Assembly: GCA_937885175.1 (NCBI GenBank)
Contig: CAKZZO010000090.1
Location: 1-22,027 of the forward strand
Reading direction: 5' to 3'
Source: an uncultured Treponema sp.
GTDB taxonomy: Bacteria; Spirochaetota; Spirochaetia; Treponematales; Treponemataceae
DNA length: 22,027 bases
This document shows positions 6,393 through 14,232 of the stretch, piece by piece; position 1 is the stretch's first letter, and the number at the start of each line of letters is the position of its first letter. Below the pieces are notes generated by a model that was given only the letters and a program-made list of their open reading frames with translations, ran no database searches and had not been told where the DNA came from. The position numbers and the translations under genes were made by a program.

Positions 6393-8540
6393 TTATTTTG
6401 CCTTTGGCGAGGCGGCAGGATTGGCTTTTGCGCTGGGAGCGGCAGGCTTTGCGGCTGATGAAGCCTGACTTTGGGCAGAAGCGGCTCTCGCAGCGGCATC
6501 CTTTTGCTTTTGCACGGCAGCCTTTACGGCATCGGCAAAGAGTTTGTTCTGGTCGTTGCGCAGGGGCACACTAAAGGCAGGGCCGCCGTCACGTTCATTG
6601 ATGCGGTAAATCTGAGAAGAATCCGTTGCGTAGGCAGGGCTACTCTTGCTGTTGAGCCACCAATCCAACACAGCCACAAGGCACAAGGCATATTTAATCA
6701 GATTGGCATTTGTGGCGGCGGTGTCTTTTGCAGGCCTCTTTGCACCCAAAAGCACGTCCATGCGCTTGGAAACAATGTTCGGAATGTCAAATTCATATTT
6801 TGCCCAGGGGTTTGCAATACCGTGTACCGTGCCCCGCTCTTTAGCGGCTGCATCTGCGCTTCGGCATATGGTGGCAAAGGTGTTCTTTAGGAAAGTTGTG
6901 CGCAGACAGAGGGGGCGGAACTGCGTGTCTCGCATGGGCTTTTCCAGCAGCAACTGTTCAAATTCATAGTGGGGCAAAAAGTCATAGCGGGTGCGCCACA
7001 AAAGGGAAGTAATCAATTTCTTGCCAAAGTTGCTCATCTTAAAATCAGACTGGCTGTACTGCTTGTTTACCAGCTCCAGAAGTTCATCAAGATAATGCTT
7101 TTCAAACAGCGTTTCCCGATAGGATGACCAGTCGTTCAGTACGGCAGAAAGCGTCTCTTTGCCAGAGCCAGCCGCATCAATATCTTCGGTAAACTGCACG
7201 TTGCGCAGCCCCTGAAAAATATCCTCTGAAATGCGCAAAAGCACCATGGTAATCATCATGGGATTCTGGGGCGAAAGGACGTTGTAGCCGTCCTCAAAAT
7301 CATACAGCGGCTCAAAGTAGGGGAACATATCAGGCATGGTCTCCAAACGGTCAAATCCCGCCTGGGGAAAGAGGGTGTTCAAAAGGCTCAGTCCCGTGCG
7401 AACGATATCATCCTTTTCTTCTTCCGAGTCAGGATTTTTCTTTTCCTCCCCTTCTTTCTTTTCTTCTTCGCCCTTTTTTTCTTCCTGAGAGGAATTTTCT
7501 TCCTCCCGCTTTGCAGCCTCTTTCTTCTGCGGAAGAATCAAATCAAACTTAGTGATTCCCAGGAATGAAAAAATATTTGCCGTCTGGCTCGTAAAGAAAT
7601 GGGGAAAGGTGTCGTATTTTGGAGAACACATGCGCATTAAAAGCGGATAGAGTCCTTTTATCACCTGCGTGTACACATAAATCCATTCCGTGAGCCCGTC
7701 CTTGGAGAGTTTTACCAATGCTTCCTTGTCTGCCTTGGGATATTTCATCAAATCGGTGTAGATATCCTTAAAGATGCTGGAAACAGTCTGCTCACCAAGA
7801 TAGTAAATTTTAAGCACATCGCGGTAGACGGCCTTAATAAAGGGAGTCATCATACCCACCGTCACGCTGTCGGGGTGCCCCTGCAAATCCATGGAAGTCG
7901 TCTTAATCGTTCCGATTGACCATCCGCTGACGGCACGCAAGAAACGGAATTTATCCTGTTCGTCTTCTGCAATGCGTGACTTGTAGGAATCGGGCGAAAC
8001 CTGCATGATTGACTTTATCGTGGTCATAAAAGCCTGCATATGGTCAACATGCACCTTGATGTTGTATTCAATAAAACCCTTGCTGACTAGTTCCGTGCCG
8101 TTTTTTCTGAACTTGCGGACAAAATTGAAAATACCGTAATTCTGCTTGATTTTATAGTCATCGCTCATCATCAGTTTGTCCATGAGCGCGGCTTCTTTTG
8201 CGGGAATGCTGGGAAGACCGTCGGAGGTCGATTTTTTCTTTGCGGGAGCATCTTCCTGTTCGCCGCTGGCACTGCCGCCTGAACTGCCGCCGGATGAACG
8301 GGAGCGGGAAGCCATGGCAGCCACATCTGTTGCAGAGCGTCCAGAAGAACGATGTGCATAGGACGGTGCCTTTTTTGGAAGCGAATCATAGTTAATCGGC
8401 TTGGATTTTTCTACAAAGATTTCACCGCCAAGCACTTTTGTCATGCGTGCGGCTTCTTCCTTGGAAATAGTGCCGATGTTCTGACGAGTTTTGTCCAGTG
8501 TTCCCGGTTCCCATTTGGCCTGTGGTCTTCCATCACTCAT
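6393..8540 (-). CDS. Large conserved-looking hypothetical protein, 715 residues
   Basis: I cannot assign a family. The protein is soluble, with no signal peptide or membrane segment. Parts in order: a short N-terminal region (1-55); a Ser/Gly/Arg-rich linker with repeated Ser-Gly (about 60-115); a mostly alpha-helical-looking block (about 120-335) with hydrophobic and aromatic periodicity; a highly charged Glu/Lys stretch (about 340-390), whose DNA is an almost pure pyrimidine tract on the plus strand; a second folded block (about 390-655); and an Ala/Ser/Pro/Lys tail (about 660-715). It starts 14 bases after the DUF2804 gene ends, so it is the second gene of a two-gene operon, preceded only by a weak GGGGA ribosome-binding site. 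Two globular blocks joined by disordered linkers suggest a scaffold or adaptor, but that is a guess. Confidence 0.85.
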   Translation of the reverse strand: MSDGRPQAKWEPGTLDKTRQNIGTISKEEAARMTKVLGGEIFVEKSKPINYDSLPKKAPSYAHRSSGRSATDVAAMASRSRSSGGSSGGSASGEQEDAPAKKKSTSDGLPSIPAKEAALMDKLMMSDDYKIKQNYGIFNFVRKFRKNGTELVSKGFIEYNIKVHVDHMQAFMTTIKSIMQVSPDSYKSRIAEDEQDKFRFLRAVSGWSIGTIKTTSMDLQGHPDSVTVGMMTPFIKAVYRDVLKIYYLGEQTVSSIFKDIYTDLMKYPKADKEALVKLSKDGLTEWIYVYTQVIKGLYPLLMRMCSPKYDTFPHFFTSQTANIFSFLGITKFDLILPQKKEAAKREEENSSQEEKKGEEEKKEGEEKKNPDSEEEKDDIVRTGLSLLNTLFPQAGFDRLETMPDMFPYFEPLYDFEDGYNVLSPQNPMMITMVLLRISEDIFQGLRNVQFTEDIDAAGSGKETLSAVLNDWSSYRETLFEKHYLDELLELVNKQYSQSDFKMSNFGKKLITSLLWRTRYDFLPHYEFEQLLLEKPMRDTQFRPLCLRTTFLKNTFATICRSADAAAKERGTVHGIANPWAKYEFDIPNIVSKRMDVLLGAKRPAKDTAATNANLIKYALCLVAVLDWWLNSKSSPAYATDSSQIYRINERDGGPAFSVPLRNDQNKLFADAVKAAVQKQKDAAARAASAQSQASSAAKPAAPSAKANPAASPKAK

Positions 8541-8554
8541 ATCAGTTCCCCACT

Positions 8555-9622
8555 TTACAGACGAAGCATTTGCTTACGGACGATTCCTTCAAAGTTGTGC
8601 AGGACAACAGATTCATTATCTTTTGTTTTGAGGACTCCTTCAAATGTGCCGAATATTGTGTGCACTTGTGTCCGGGCAACAAAAAAACTGTTATCGCGGA
8701 AATGGTCAGACTTTGGCGTGAATGTCAAATCTACCATGTTCTCCGTGTCCTGAATGACCCAATTTTCATGCAAGCCGAAAGAATGGGTTATCACAACGGG
8801 AGGAAGCGGCGTACAGTGACCGTCTACAAATAAAAAGTTTTCGTTGACATTTTCAATATCGACAGACTCTTCCTGCTGCATGACGATTTTATAGGCTACC
8901 TGCCTGCCGTCAACAAGCCCCGTTGCAAGAACAATCTCGCACGCCGAGACAAAATTGTAGTATGTCCGGTTGATGTTCAGCAGCATGGAGCCGTCAGTCT
9001 TTTCCATGGGCATGGCTTCACTGCGTTTTGTCTTATCCAGGGAAAGGCTGCCGTGAATGGTGGCGGTACAGGCATAACTTGCGTTGCAGCGGCTCTTTGT
9101 AGGTGCAGGCACAACGGCCGTCATCTCGCAGGCATTGGGATTGCTGTAGTTTGCCAGAAAAGCCGCATTTGCCGAAGGTCGGGCAGAATCGCCATTCATG
9201 TTAAAAATCAGGGAAATGCGGTCTCTCTCATGATCCCAACTGATTCTGATGTAGCGTTTTTTGCGGAAACTGGAACAATAGCCAGCAATCATATTATGGG
9301 GAATGAATCGTCGCCGCGGCCCCATAAAAGAGCGGTAGGCATATTTTCGTCCGTTTTCCCTGTTCCAGAACAAGACCTCTGCATAGCCAAAAATCTTCTG
9401 GTCAAAAAATTCCACCAGTCCTATATAAGGTCCAATCTTGAACATATACATCAGGGAACTTTTTATGCGGAAATTCGTTAGAAAATGAGGAAAGGGTACG
9501 CCAAAGGGTGCTCTGACATTGCGGATATCAAGCATTTCCGTATATCCAGAAAACGTGCCAAACGTACACTTTCCGTTCTGAACAATATGTTTTGGCGGTT
9601 CAGACACCTCACGTGAATACAA
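8555..9622 (-). CDS. DUF2804-family protein
   Basis: 355 residues, full length for DUF2804, a family of unknown biochemical function. Recognised from the C-terminal block: the ENWVIQDTENMVDLTFTP segment (about 275-295), then VHTIFGTFEGVLKTKD (about 320-335) and a closing HNFEGIVRK, together with the N-terminal FGTFSGY (21-27). The start codon is TTG: no ATG occurs before residue 30, which lies inside the conserved N-terminus, and AGAGG sits at suitable distance upstream of the TTG. A near-consensus promoter lies just before it. Cytoplasmic, no signal peptide. DUF2804 folds have been compared with lipocalin/hydroxyneurosporene-synthase-like beta structures, so lipid or polyketide binding is possible, but I claim no function. 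Confidence 0.88.
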   Translation of the reverse strand: MYSREVSEPPKHIVQNGKCTFGTFSGYTEMLDIRNVRAPFGVPFPHFLTNFRIKSSLMYMFKIGPYIGLVEFFDQKIFGYAEVLFWNRENGRKYAYRSFMGPRRRFIPHNMIAGYCSSFRKKRYIRISWDHERDRISLIFNMNGDSARPSANAAFLANYSNPNACEMTAVVPAPTKSRCNASYACTATIHGSLSLDKTKRSEAMPMEKTDGSMLLNINRTYYNFVSACEIVLATGLVDGRQVAYKIVMQQEESVDIENVNENFLFVDGHCTPLPPVVITHSFGLHENWVIQDTENMVDLTFTPKSDHFRDNSFFVARTQVHTIFGTFEGVLKTKDNESVVLHNFEGIVRKQMLRL

Positions 9623-9651
9623 AAGTACCTCTAAAAATTAGTATTATTTCC

Positions 9652-9680
9652 ATTATATATGAAAGAAGTTACTATGGCAA
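9652..9680 (-). promoter_or_regulatory. Promoter of the DUF2804 operon
   Basis: On the minus strand: TTGCCA (-35, 9680-9675, five of six), a 17-base spacer, and a perfect TATAAT (-10, 9657-9652). RNA would start near 9645 and give a leader of about 23 bases that contains AGAGG before the TTG start. Confidence 0.75.
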
Positions 9681-9713
9681 ATGTTTTTTCTTACGGTTCT
9701 TTTTAATTATATC

Positions 9714-9742
9714 TATTCATACCGCCTTTTTTTTTATATACT
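9714..9742 (+). promoter_or_regulatory. Putative promoter of the Na+/phosphate cotransporter gene, with T9 tract
   Basis: TATACT at 9737-9742 is a good -10; the best -35 at 17 bases is only TATTCA (9714-9719). The spacer holds nine consecutive T (9727-9735). RNA would start near 9749, giving almost no leader before the ATG at 9752, although AAGG at 9743-9746 could be a weak ribosome-binding site if transcription starts further upstream. Confidence 0.4.
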
Positions 9743-9751
9743 AAGGCAATC

Positions 9752-11431
9752 ATGGTGCTGAAACTAATAAATTTCGCAGGCAGCTTATGTTTCCTTCTAT
9801 ATGGAATGAAGCTGATGAGCGACGGAATTCAAAAGGGCGCAGGGCAGAAACTTCAGAAGGCGCTCGCATTCGTCACGGGAAACCGACTGGTCGGCTTGCT
9901 GACAGGCATGGTTCTGACGATGATTATTCAATCTTCAGGTGCAACTACCGTTATGGTCGTCACCTTTGTCAATGCCGGACTGATGACATTGCAGCAGTCA
10001 ATCGGAGTTATTTTCGGTGCAAACATCGGAACTACGATTACGGGCTGGATTGTCGCTCTGTTCGGCTTTAATTTTAAAATAGAGATGCTGGCCATTCCGA
10101 TTTTTGGTCTGGGCTATCTGCTGACGATTATCAAGCGCATCCACAAGGAAAATGTGGGGCACGCAATCATGGGATTTGCCCTGCTCTTTATCGGCTTGGG
10201 CTGGCTTTCCAGTGCCTTTCAGATGGAAGAAGGCGGAGCGTTTGCGCAATTCCTGGTGACTGTGCAGGGCTACGGCGCGGTGAGCATCGTAATCGGTGTG
10301 GTGGTCGGTGCGGCAATTACGGCACTGCTTCATTCATCCAGTGCGATGAGTGCCATAATCATCACCATGGCATACAATAATCTGGTGAACTGGGAGTTCA
10401 GTGCGGCGATGATTATTGGCAGTACCATTGGCAGCACCATAGATGCAATCATGGCATCATTCGGCGCGCGGTCGGATGCAAAGCGGGTTGCGCTGGTGCA
10501 TGTGACTTTCAGCCTTGCAACTGCCGCTATCGTATTGCTTTTCTTCCATCCTTTCCTTGCCTTTATTGACTTTATTACCCCTGGAAATGCCATTCAGCAG
10601 ATTATTTACCATATCACCATGTTGCATACTGTTGAAAAACTGCTGGGTGCGATTATTTTTCTGCCCTTTACCAAGCAGATTGTATGGCTGATGAACAAAC
10701 TCATCAAGGATGACCCCAACGGCGTTCCCACTGAATATCATCTGGAATTCAACGAGCGCATGGCGGCGGAATCTCCCGAAGGCTGTGTATTCCGCGTACA
10801 GAAAGAAATGGCCTCCTTTGCCGACGTGGTTGTGGAGATGTTTGACAGCCTGCAGGAAGGGCTGCGTACCCCCAGTAAGGAATTTGTAGAAAACCAGTTC
10901 CCCCGCATTGAGCAGCTGGAGAACTACACCGATCAGATGCAGGACGAAATCGTGCATTACCTCGTGCGATGTACCCACTTGCACTTGAGCGACGAGTCAA
11001 AAGACAATGTCTCCCTGATGATGCAGATTGCCGGCGAAATGGAAAGCATGGCTGACGGCTGTCTGAACATTGCCAATCAAATCAAAAAAGCCTTTGAGCG
11101 TGAAATGAATTTCCCCGCAGAAGATGTTGACCGCCTGCTTCCCTACTTTGAACTCGCGCGCCAGTTCCTCTACTTCATTCAGAAAAACATCGCCAACATG
11201 CAGACGCTCACCGCCGAGCAGTTTCAGTTTGCAAGCGAACTTGAAGAACAGATTGACGAAGAACGCCGTAATTTGCGCCGCTTAGGCCGCGACCGCATGG
11301 AAAAAGGCGGTGATGTACGCACTGAGCTTCTCTACATCGACATGGTGCGCCAGATAGAAAAATTCAGCGACCGCTGTTTTGATGTTGCAAGCGAACTGGG
11401 CAAGAAATTCCGCGACCGCACGCGAGCCTAA
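9752..11431 (+). CDS. Na+/phosphate cotransporter family protein with PhoU-like C-terminal domain
   Basis: 559-residue inner-membrane protein of the NptA/NptII-like family that takes up inorganic phosphate with sodium. The transport part (about 1-330) contains two inverted repeats, each with the signature glutamine/histidine-serine-serine motif: QSSGATT at 60-66 and HSSSAMS at 194-200. The paired GANIGTT (about 89-95) and GSTIGST (about 223-229) segments follow them. The remainder (about 345-555) is a soluble, helical, charge-rich PhoU-like domain, common in bacterial members and thought to regulate transport. It is transcribed alone: the upstream gene is divergent and a new promoter precedes the next gene. 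No intrinsic terminator is obvious after its stop. Phosphate is the usual substrate; a related anion cannot be excluded. Confidence 0.93.
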   Translation: MVLKLINFAGSLCFLLYGMKLMSDGIQKGAGQKLQKALAFVTGNRLVGLLTGMVLTMIIQSSGATTVMVVTFVNAGLMTLQQSIGVIFGANIGTTITGWIVALFGFNFKIEMLAIPIFGLGYLLTIIKRIHKENVGHAIMGFALLFIGLGWLSSAFQMEEGGAFAQFLVTVQGYGAVSIVIGVVVGAAITALLHSSSAMSAIIITMAYNNLVNWEFSAAMIIGSTIGSTIDAIMASFGARSDAKRVALVHVTFSLATAAIVLLFFHPFLAFIDFITPGNAIQQIIYHITMLHTVEKLLGAIIFLPFTKQIVWLMNKLIKDDPNGVPTEYHLEFNERMAAESPEGCVFRVQKEMASFADVVVEMFDSLQEGLRTPSKEFVENQFPRIEQLENYTDQMQDEIVHYLVRCTHLHLSDESKDNVSLMMQIAGEMESMADGCLNIANQIKKAFEREMNFPAEDVDRLLPYFELARQFLYFIQKNIANMQTLTAEQFQFASELEEQIDEERRNLRRLGRDRMEKGGDVRTELLYIDMVRQIEKFSDRCFDVASELGKKFRDRTRA

Positions 11432-11514
11432 AGCGTCAAGTACTATTTCACAATAAATTTCTGTTATCTCCCCCCTGTTTCCTCCATAACATTCTGTTAG
11501 AAAATGGAAAAAAT

Positions 11515-11554
11515 CTGAAAATAGTTTAAAATTGCATTAGAATTGCATATGCAA
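11515..11554 (+). promoter_or_regulatory. Putative promoter and palindromic operator of the VTC operon
   Basis: CTGAAA (11515-11520), a 17-base spacer, and TAGAAT (11538-11543, five of six) make a plausible promoter with RNA starting near 11550. Overlapping the -10 and start is a perfect 12-base palindrome, TTGCATATGCAA (11543-11554), with an extra ATTGCAT half-copy at 11531-11537. That is the layout of a repressor site, but no regulator is known. AGGAGGA at 11564-11570 is a strong ribosome-binding site. Confidence 0.45.
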
Positions 11555-11574
11555 ATCGACATCAGGAGGATTTC

Positions 11575-14190
11575 ATGAAACTATTTGCAAGATTCATTCC
11601 ATTTTTGATGGGAGCATTCCTTTTGGCGGGGTGCGTGGTGGATGCGGACTCAAATGTTCTGACAGGCATTTCCATTTCCACTTCTGCCACCACCATTGAT
11701 GCTACGGGAAGCGCAACACTTACGGCAAAAAGCACTTCAACAGGCTCCCCAAATATTTCATACACATGGTCAATCACCAGTTCTGGCTCCAGCTATGCAA
11801 GCCTGTCTGCCACAAGCGGAAGTTCAGTAACACTAACTGGAAAAAACAGCACTTCCAGTGACCAGTCAGTTAAAGTAAAAGTAACAGCAAGCGATGGAAC
11901 CTACACTTACAAGGAAAATGTGACCCTTACGGTAAGCGGCGCAAGTGCCCAGATTACTTCTGTAAGCATTAGCGGCTCAAGTGCCATCTCATACAACGAT
12001 ACAACAAGCCTCATCGCCACAACAGAAGGAGATGAAAATGCAGACATTACTTACGAATGGTCAATCACCCAGGGGTCAAACTATGCAAGTCTTTCTGCTA
12101 CAAGTGGCAGTTCAATAACGTTGACAGCAAACAATACATCGGAAGAAGAGCAGACTATAAAGGTAAAGGTTTCCGCAACAAGCGGAAAATCATCTTGCGA
12201 AGACACTTTCAGTCTAACCGTTACAGCAAACGGCATCGCTATTGCCGATGAAATAACTGCGGTTGCAATATCAGGTTCCACCAGTCTTTCCGCAGACGGT
12301 AGTGCTACATTGAGCGCAAAGCCTACCTACACAGGAAACCCCAACATCTCCTACACTTGGGAAATCACCAGCGGCACTTATGCAAGTCTTTCCGCAACAA
12401 GCGGCAGTTCGGTTACGCTTACCGCAAGCAATACCTCACAGGACGCACAAAGCGTAACCGTTCGGATAACAGCCTCAGACGGAACAAACACTTGCGATAA
12501 CACAATTACGATTTCCATTGCACAGCCCAGCATTGACTCTGACAAAATTTACTTGAACTTGACCAATGGAACGGCTTCTGCAGACAACGTAAACTGGACG
12601 AATATTTCAACCAGTGCCATAAAACCTGCAAACAATATCAAAATCAAGTATACGGAAGATGAAAGCAACAATTCCACCAGCATGATAAAAGTCAACGCCA
12701 CCGACTTTAGCGGGGAACTGCATGTGTACATCACTGGAACAACGACAACAGGCGGAGTAAAGATTCAAACAAACGGCAGCGACATGGTAAACGTGTATCT
12801 GACTGATGCTTCTATCACATCATCAAACTACCCCTGTCTTGACATTACCAAGGGCTCTCCAGCGACCATTACATTGAGCGGAACGAATACATTCATAGAT
12901 GGTCGTGTTTACGGCACGGGCTACGGCGAGGAATACTCGACTACAAGCGGAGCTACTTACACAGACGATGACGGCAACACAGTCAGTTGCACGGTTTCAA
13001 AATCAGTAATCAGCGAGGGCAGCGATAACAAGGGTACAGTCTACAACAAAGGAAATCTGACCATTACCGGTAGCGGTTCGCTTTCCATTACACAGGCCTA
13101 CAAAAACTGTATCGCTTCAAAAGACGGCATTCTTACGATTAACGGTGGCACACTCACGCTGAAAAACTACAAATCAAACAGCAACACCGGCAAAAACGGT
13201 CTCTTTGGCGGACAAGGAATTGTGGTAAATGACGGAAACATCACTTTTGACGGCTACGGAATTATCACAACCAGCGACATGCGCAAGGCAAACGGATTCA
13301 AAACCGATGACGAATCTTATGCTTCAAGCTATGTAAAACTCAACGGCGGCACGGTGAAAGTCACCACCTACAACGGTAAAGGCATCAATGCACCTGTTGT
13401 GGCAATCTCTGGAGGAACAAACACATTCACCGTTACAGGAACAACAAGTTATTCAGAAAGCACAAGAACTGGCTCTTGGTATGATGCTGACGGTGTAAAA
13501 GAAACAGGCACCGTAAAATTCGCTCCCGAAGGAATCGAAGGAGCAAGTTCAATCACCATTTCAGGCGGTACTACAATTGTTTCAGCACCGGATGATGGCA
13601 TCAACGTGTCTAACACGGGCGGAACTCTTGCAATCTCAGACGGCTTCCTCTATGTAAAGGCTAAGGGAGACGGACTTGACTCAAACGGAAACATTACGAT
13701 TTCTGGCGGTATCACAGTTGTAAGCCAGACAGGAAACGGAAACTCACCCATTGACTGTGGAGACAACAGCTATAAATTCACGGTAACTGGCACAAGCGCG
13801 ACAGTCTTTGCCATGGGCGGAAACGGCATGTTCTCAGAAAGCATTCCTTCCAGCACGACAATTCCAATGATTTATTCAACGAGTTGCAGCGGTTCCACTT
13901 CTTTAGGGGTAAACGGCATCATCGCCCTCGCTTCTCCCCAAAGTTACGGTGCGGCACTGCTCGTAAGTCCAAGCCTCACAAGCGGAAATTCTTACAGTTT
14001 CATAAAAGACGGTACTCTCGGCGGCACGGTCTACAATTCTGACGCGGGCGTGTACTTCCCTGCCACGGTTTCCGGCGGCACGAGCGTTTCTTGCACGGCA
14101 ACGACGTCAAGCTCCTCAAGTTCTACTACCCCTGGCGGCAGCAGCGGTCCCGGTGGAAGCGGTGGCTTCGGTCCTGGCGGAAGATTTTAG
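11575..14190 (+). CDS. Large lipoprotein: three Ig-like repeats plus Cthe_2159-type beta-helix domain
   Basis: 871-residue exported lipoprotein and first gene of a six-gene operon. The signal peptide ends at lipobox LAGC with Cys20 as the lipidated residue. Three bacterial Ig-like repeats follow at about 29-121, 127-217 and 227-315, each containing YASLSATSGSS followed by a Val/Ile-Thr-Leu-Thr strand. From about 325 to 835 comes a right-handed beta-helix-like region with repeated turns such as LTITGSGSL, LTINGGTLTL and ITISGGITVVS, resembling the Cthe_2159 carbohydrate-binding family (PF14262, whose founder binds acidic polysaccharide and cellulose). The tail (about 836-871) is Ser-rich and then Gly/Pro-rich and probably disordered. 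It is Ser/Thr/Asn-rich throughout, as expected for a surface protein. Two shorter relatives of the beta-helix part close the operon. The actual ligand is unknown. Confidence 0.9.
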   Translation: MKLFARFIPFLMGAFLLAGCVVDADSNVLTGISISTSATTIDATGSATLTAKSTSTGSPNISYTWSITSSGSSYASLSATSGSSVTLTGKNSTSSDQSVKVKVTASDGTYTYKENVTLTVSGASAQITSVSISGSSAISYNDTTSLIATTEGDENADITYEWSITQGSNYASLSATSGSSITLTANNTSEEEQTIKVKVSATSGKSSCEDTFSLTVTANGIAIADEITAVAISGSTSLSADGSATLSAKPTYTGNPNISYTWEITSGTYASLSATSGSSVTLTASNTSQDAQSVTVRITASDGTNTCDNTITISIAQPSIDSDKIYLNLTNGTASADNVNWTNISTSAIKPANNIKIKYTEDESNNSTSMIKVNATDFSGELHVYITGTTTTGGVKIQTNGSDMVNVYLTDASITSSNYPCLDITKGSPATITLSGTNTFIDGRVYGTGYGEEYSTTSGATYTDDDGNTVSCTVSKSVISEGSDNKGTVYNKGNLTITGSGSLSITQAYKNCIASKDGILTINGGTLTLKNYKSNSNTGKNGLFGGQGIVVNDGNITFDGYGIITTSDMRKANGFKTDDESYASSYVKLNGGTVKVTTYNGKGINAPVVAISGGTNTFTVTGTTSYSESTRTGSWYDADGVKETGTVKFAPEGIEGASSITISGGTTIVSAPDDGINVSNTGGTLAISDGFLYVKAKGDGLDSNGNITISGGITVVSQTGNGNSPIDCGDNSYKFTVTGTSATVFAMGGNGMFSESIPSSTTIPMIYSTSCSGSTSLGVNGIIALASPQSYGAALLVSPSLTSGNSYSFIKDGTLGGTVYNSDAGVYFPATVSGGTSVSCTATTSSSSSSTTPGGSSGPGGSGGFGPGGRF

Positions 14191-14232
14191 CAGTCGCCAG
14201 ACTAAAATACAACTAGACTATAGGAGACATGC

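Noticed and set aside
7411..7510. Polypyrimidine tract as a regulatory or triplex element
   Set aside because: It is explained by Glu/Lys-rich codons of the 715-residue protein on the other strand.
10457..10984. 175-codon minus-strand frame inside the phosphate cotransporter gene
   Set aside because: Antisense to conserved transport motifs, with no start signals.
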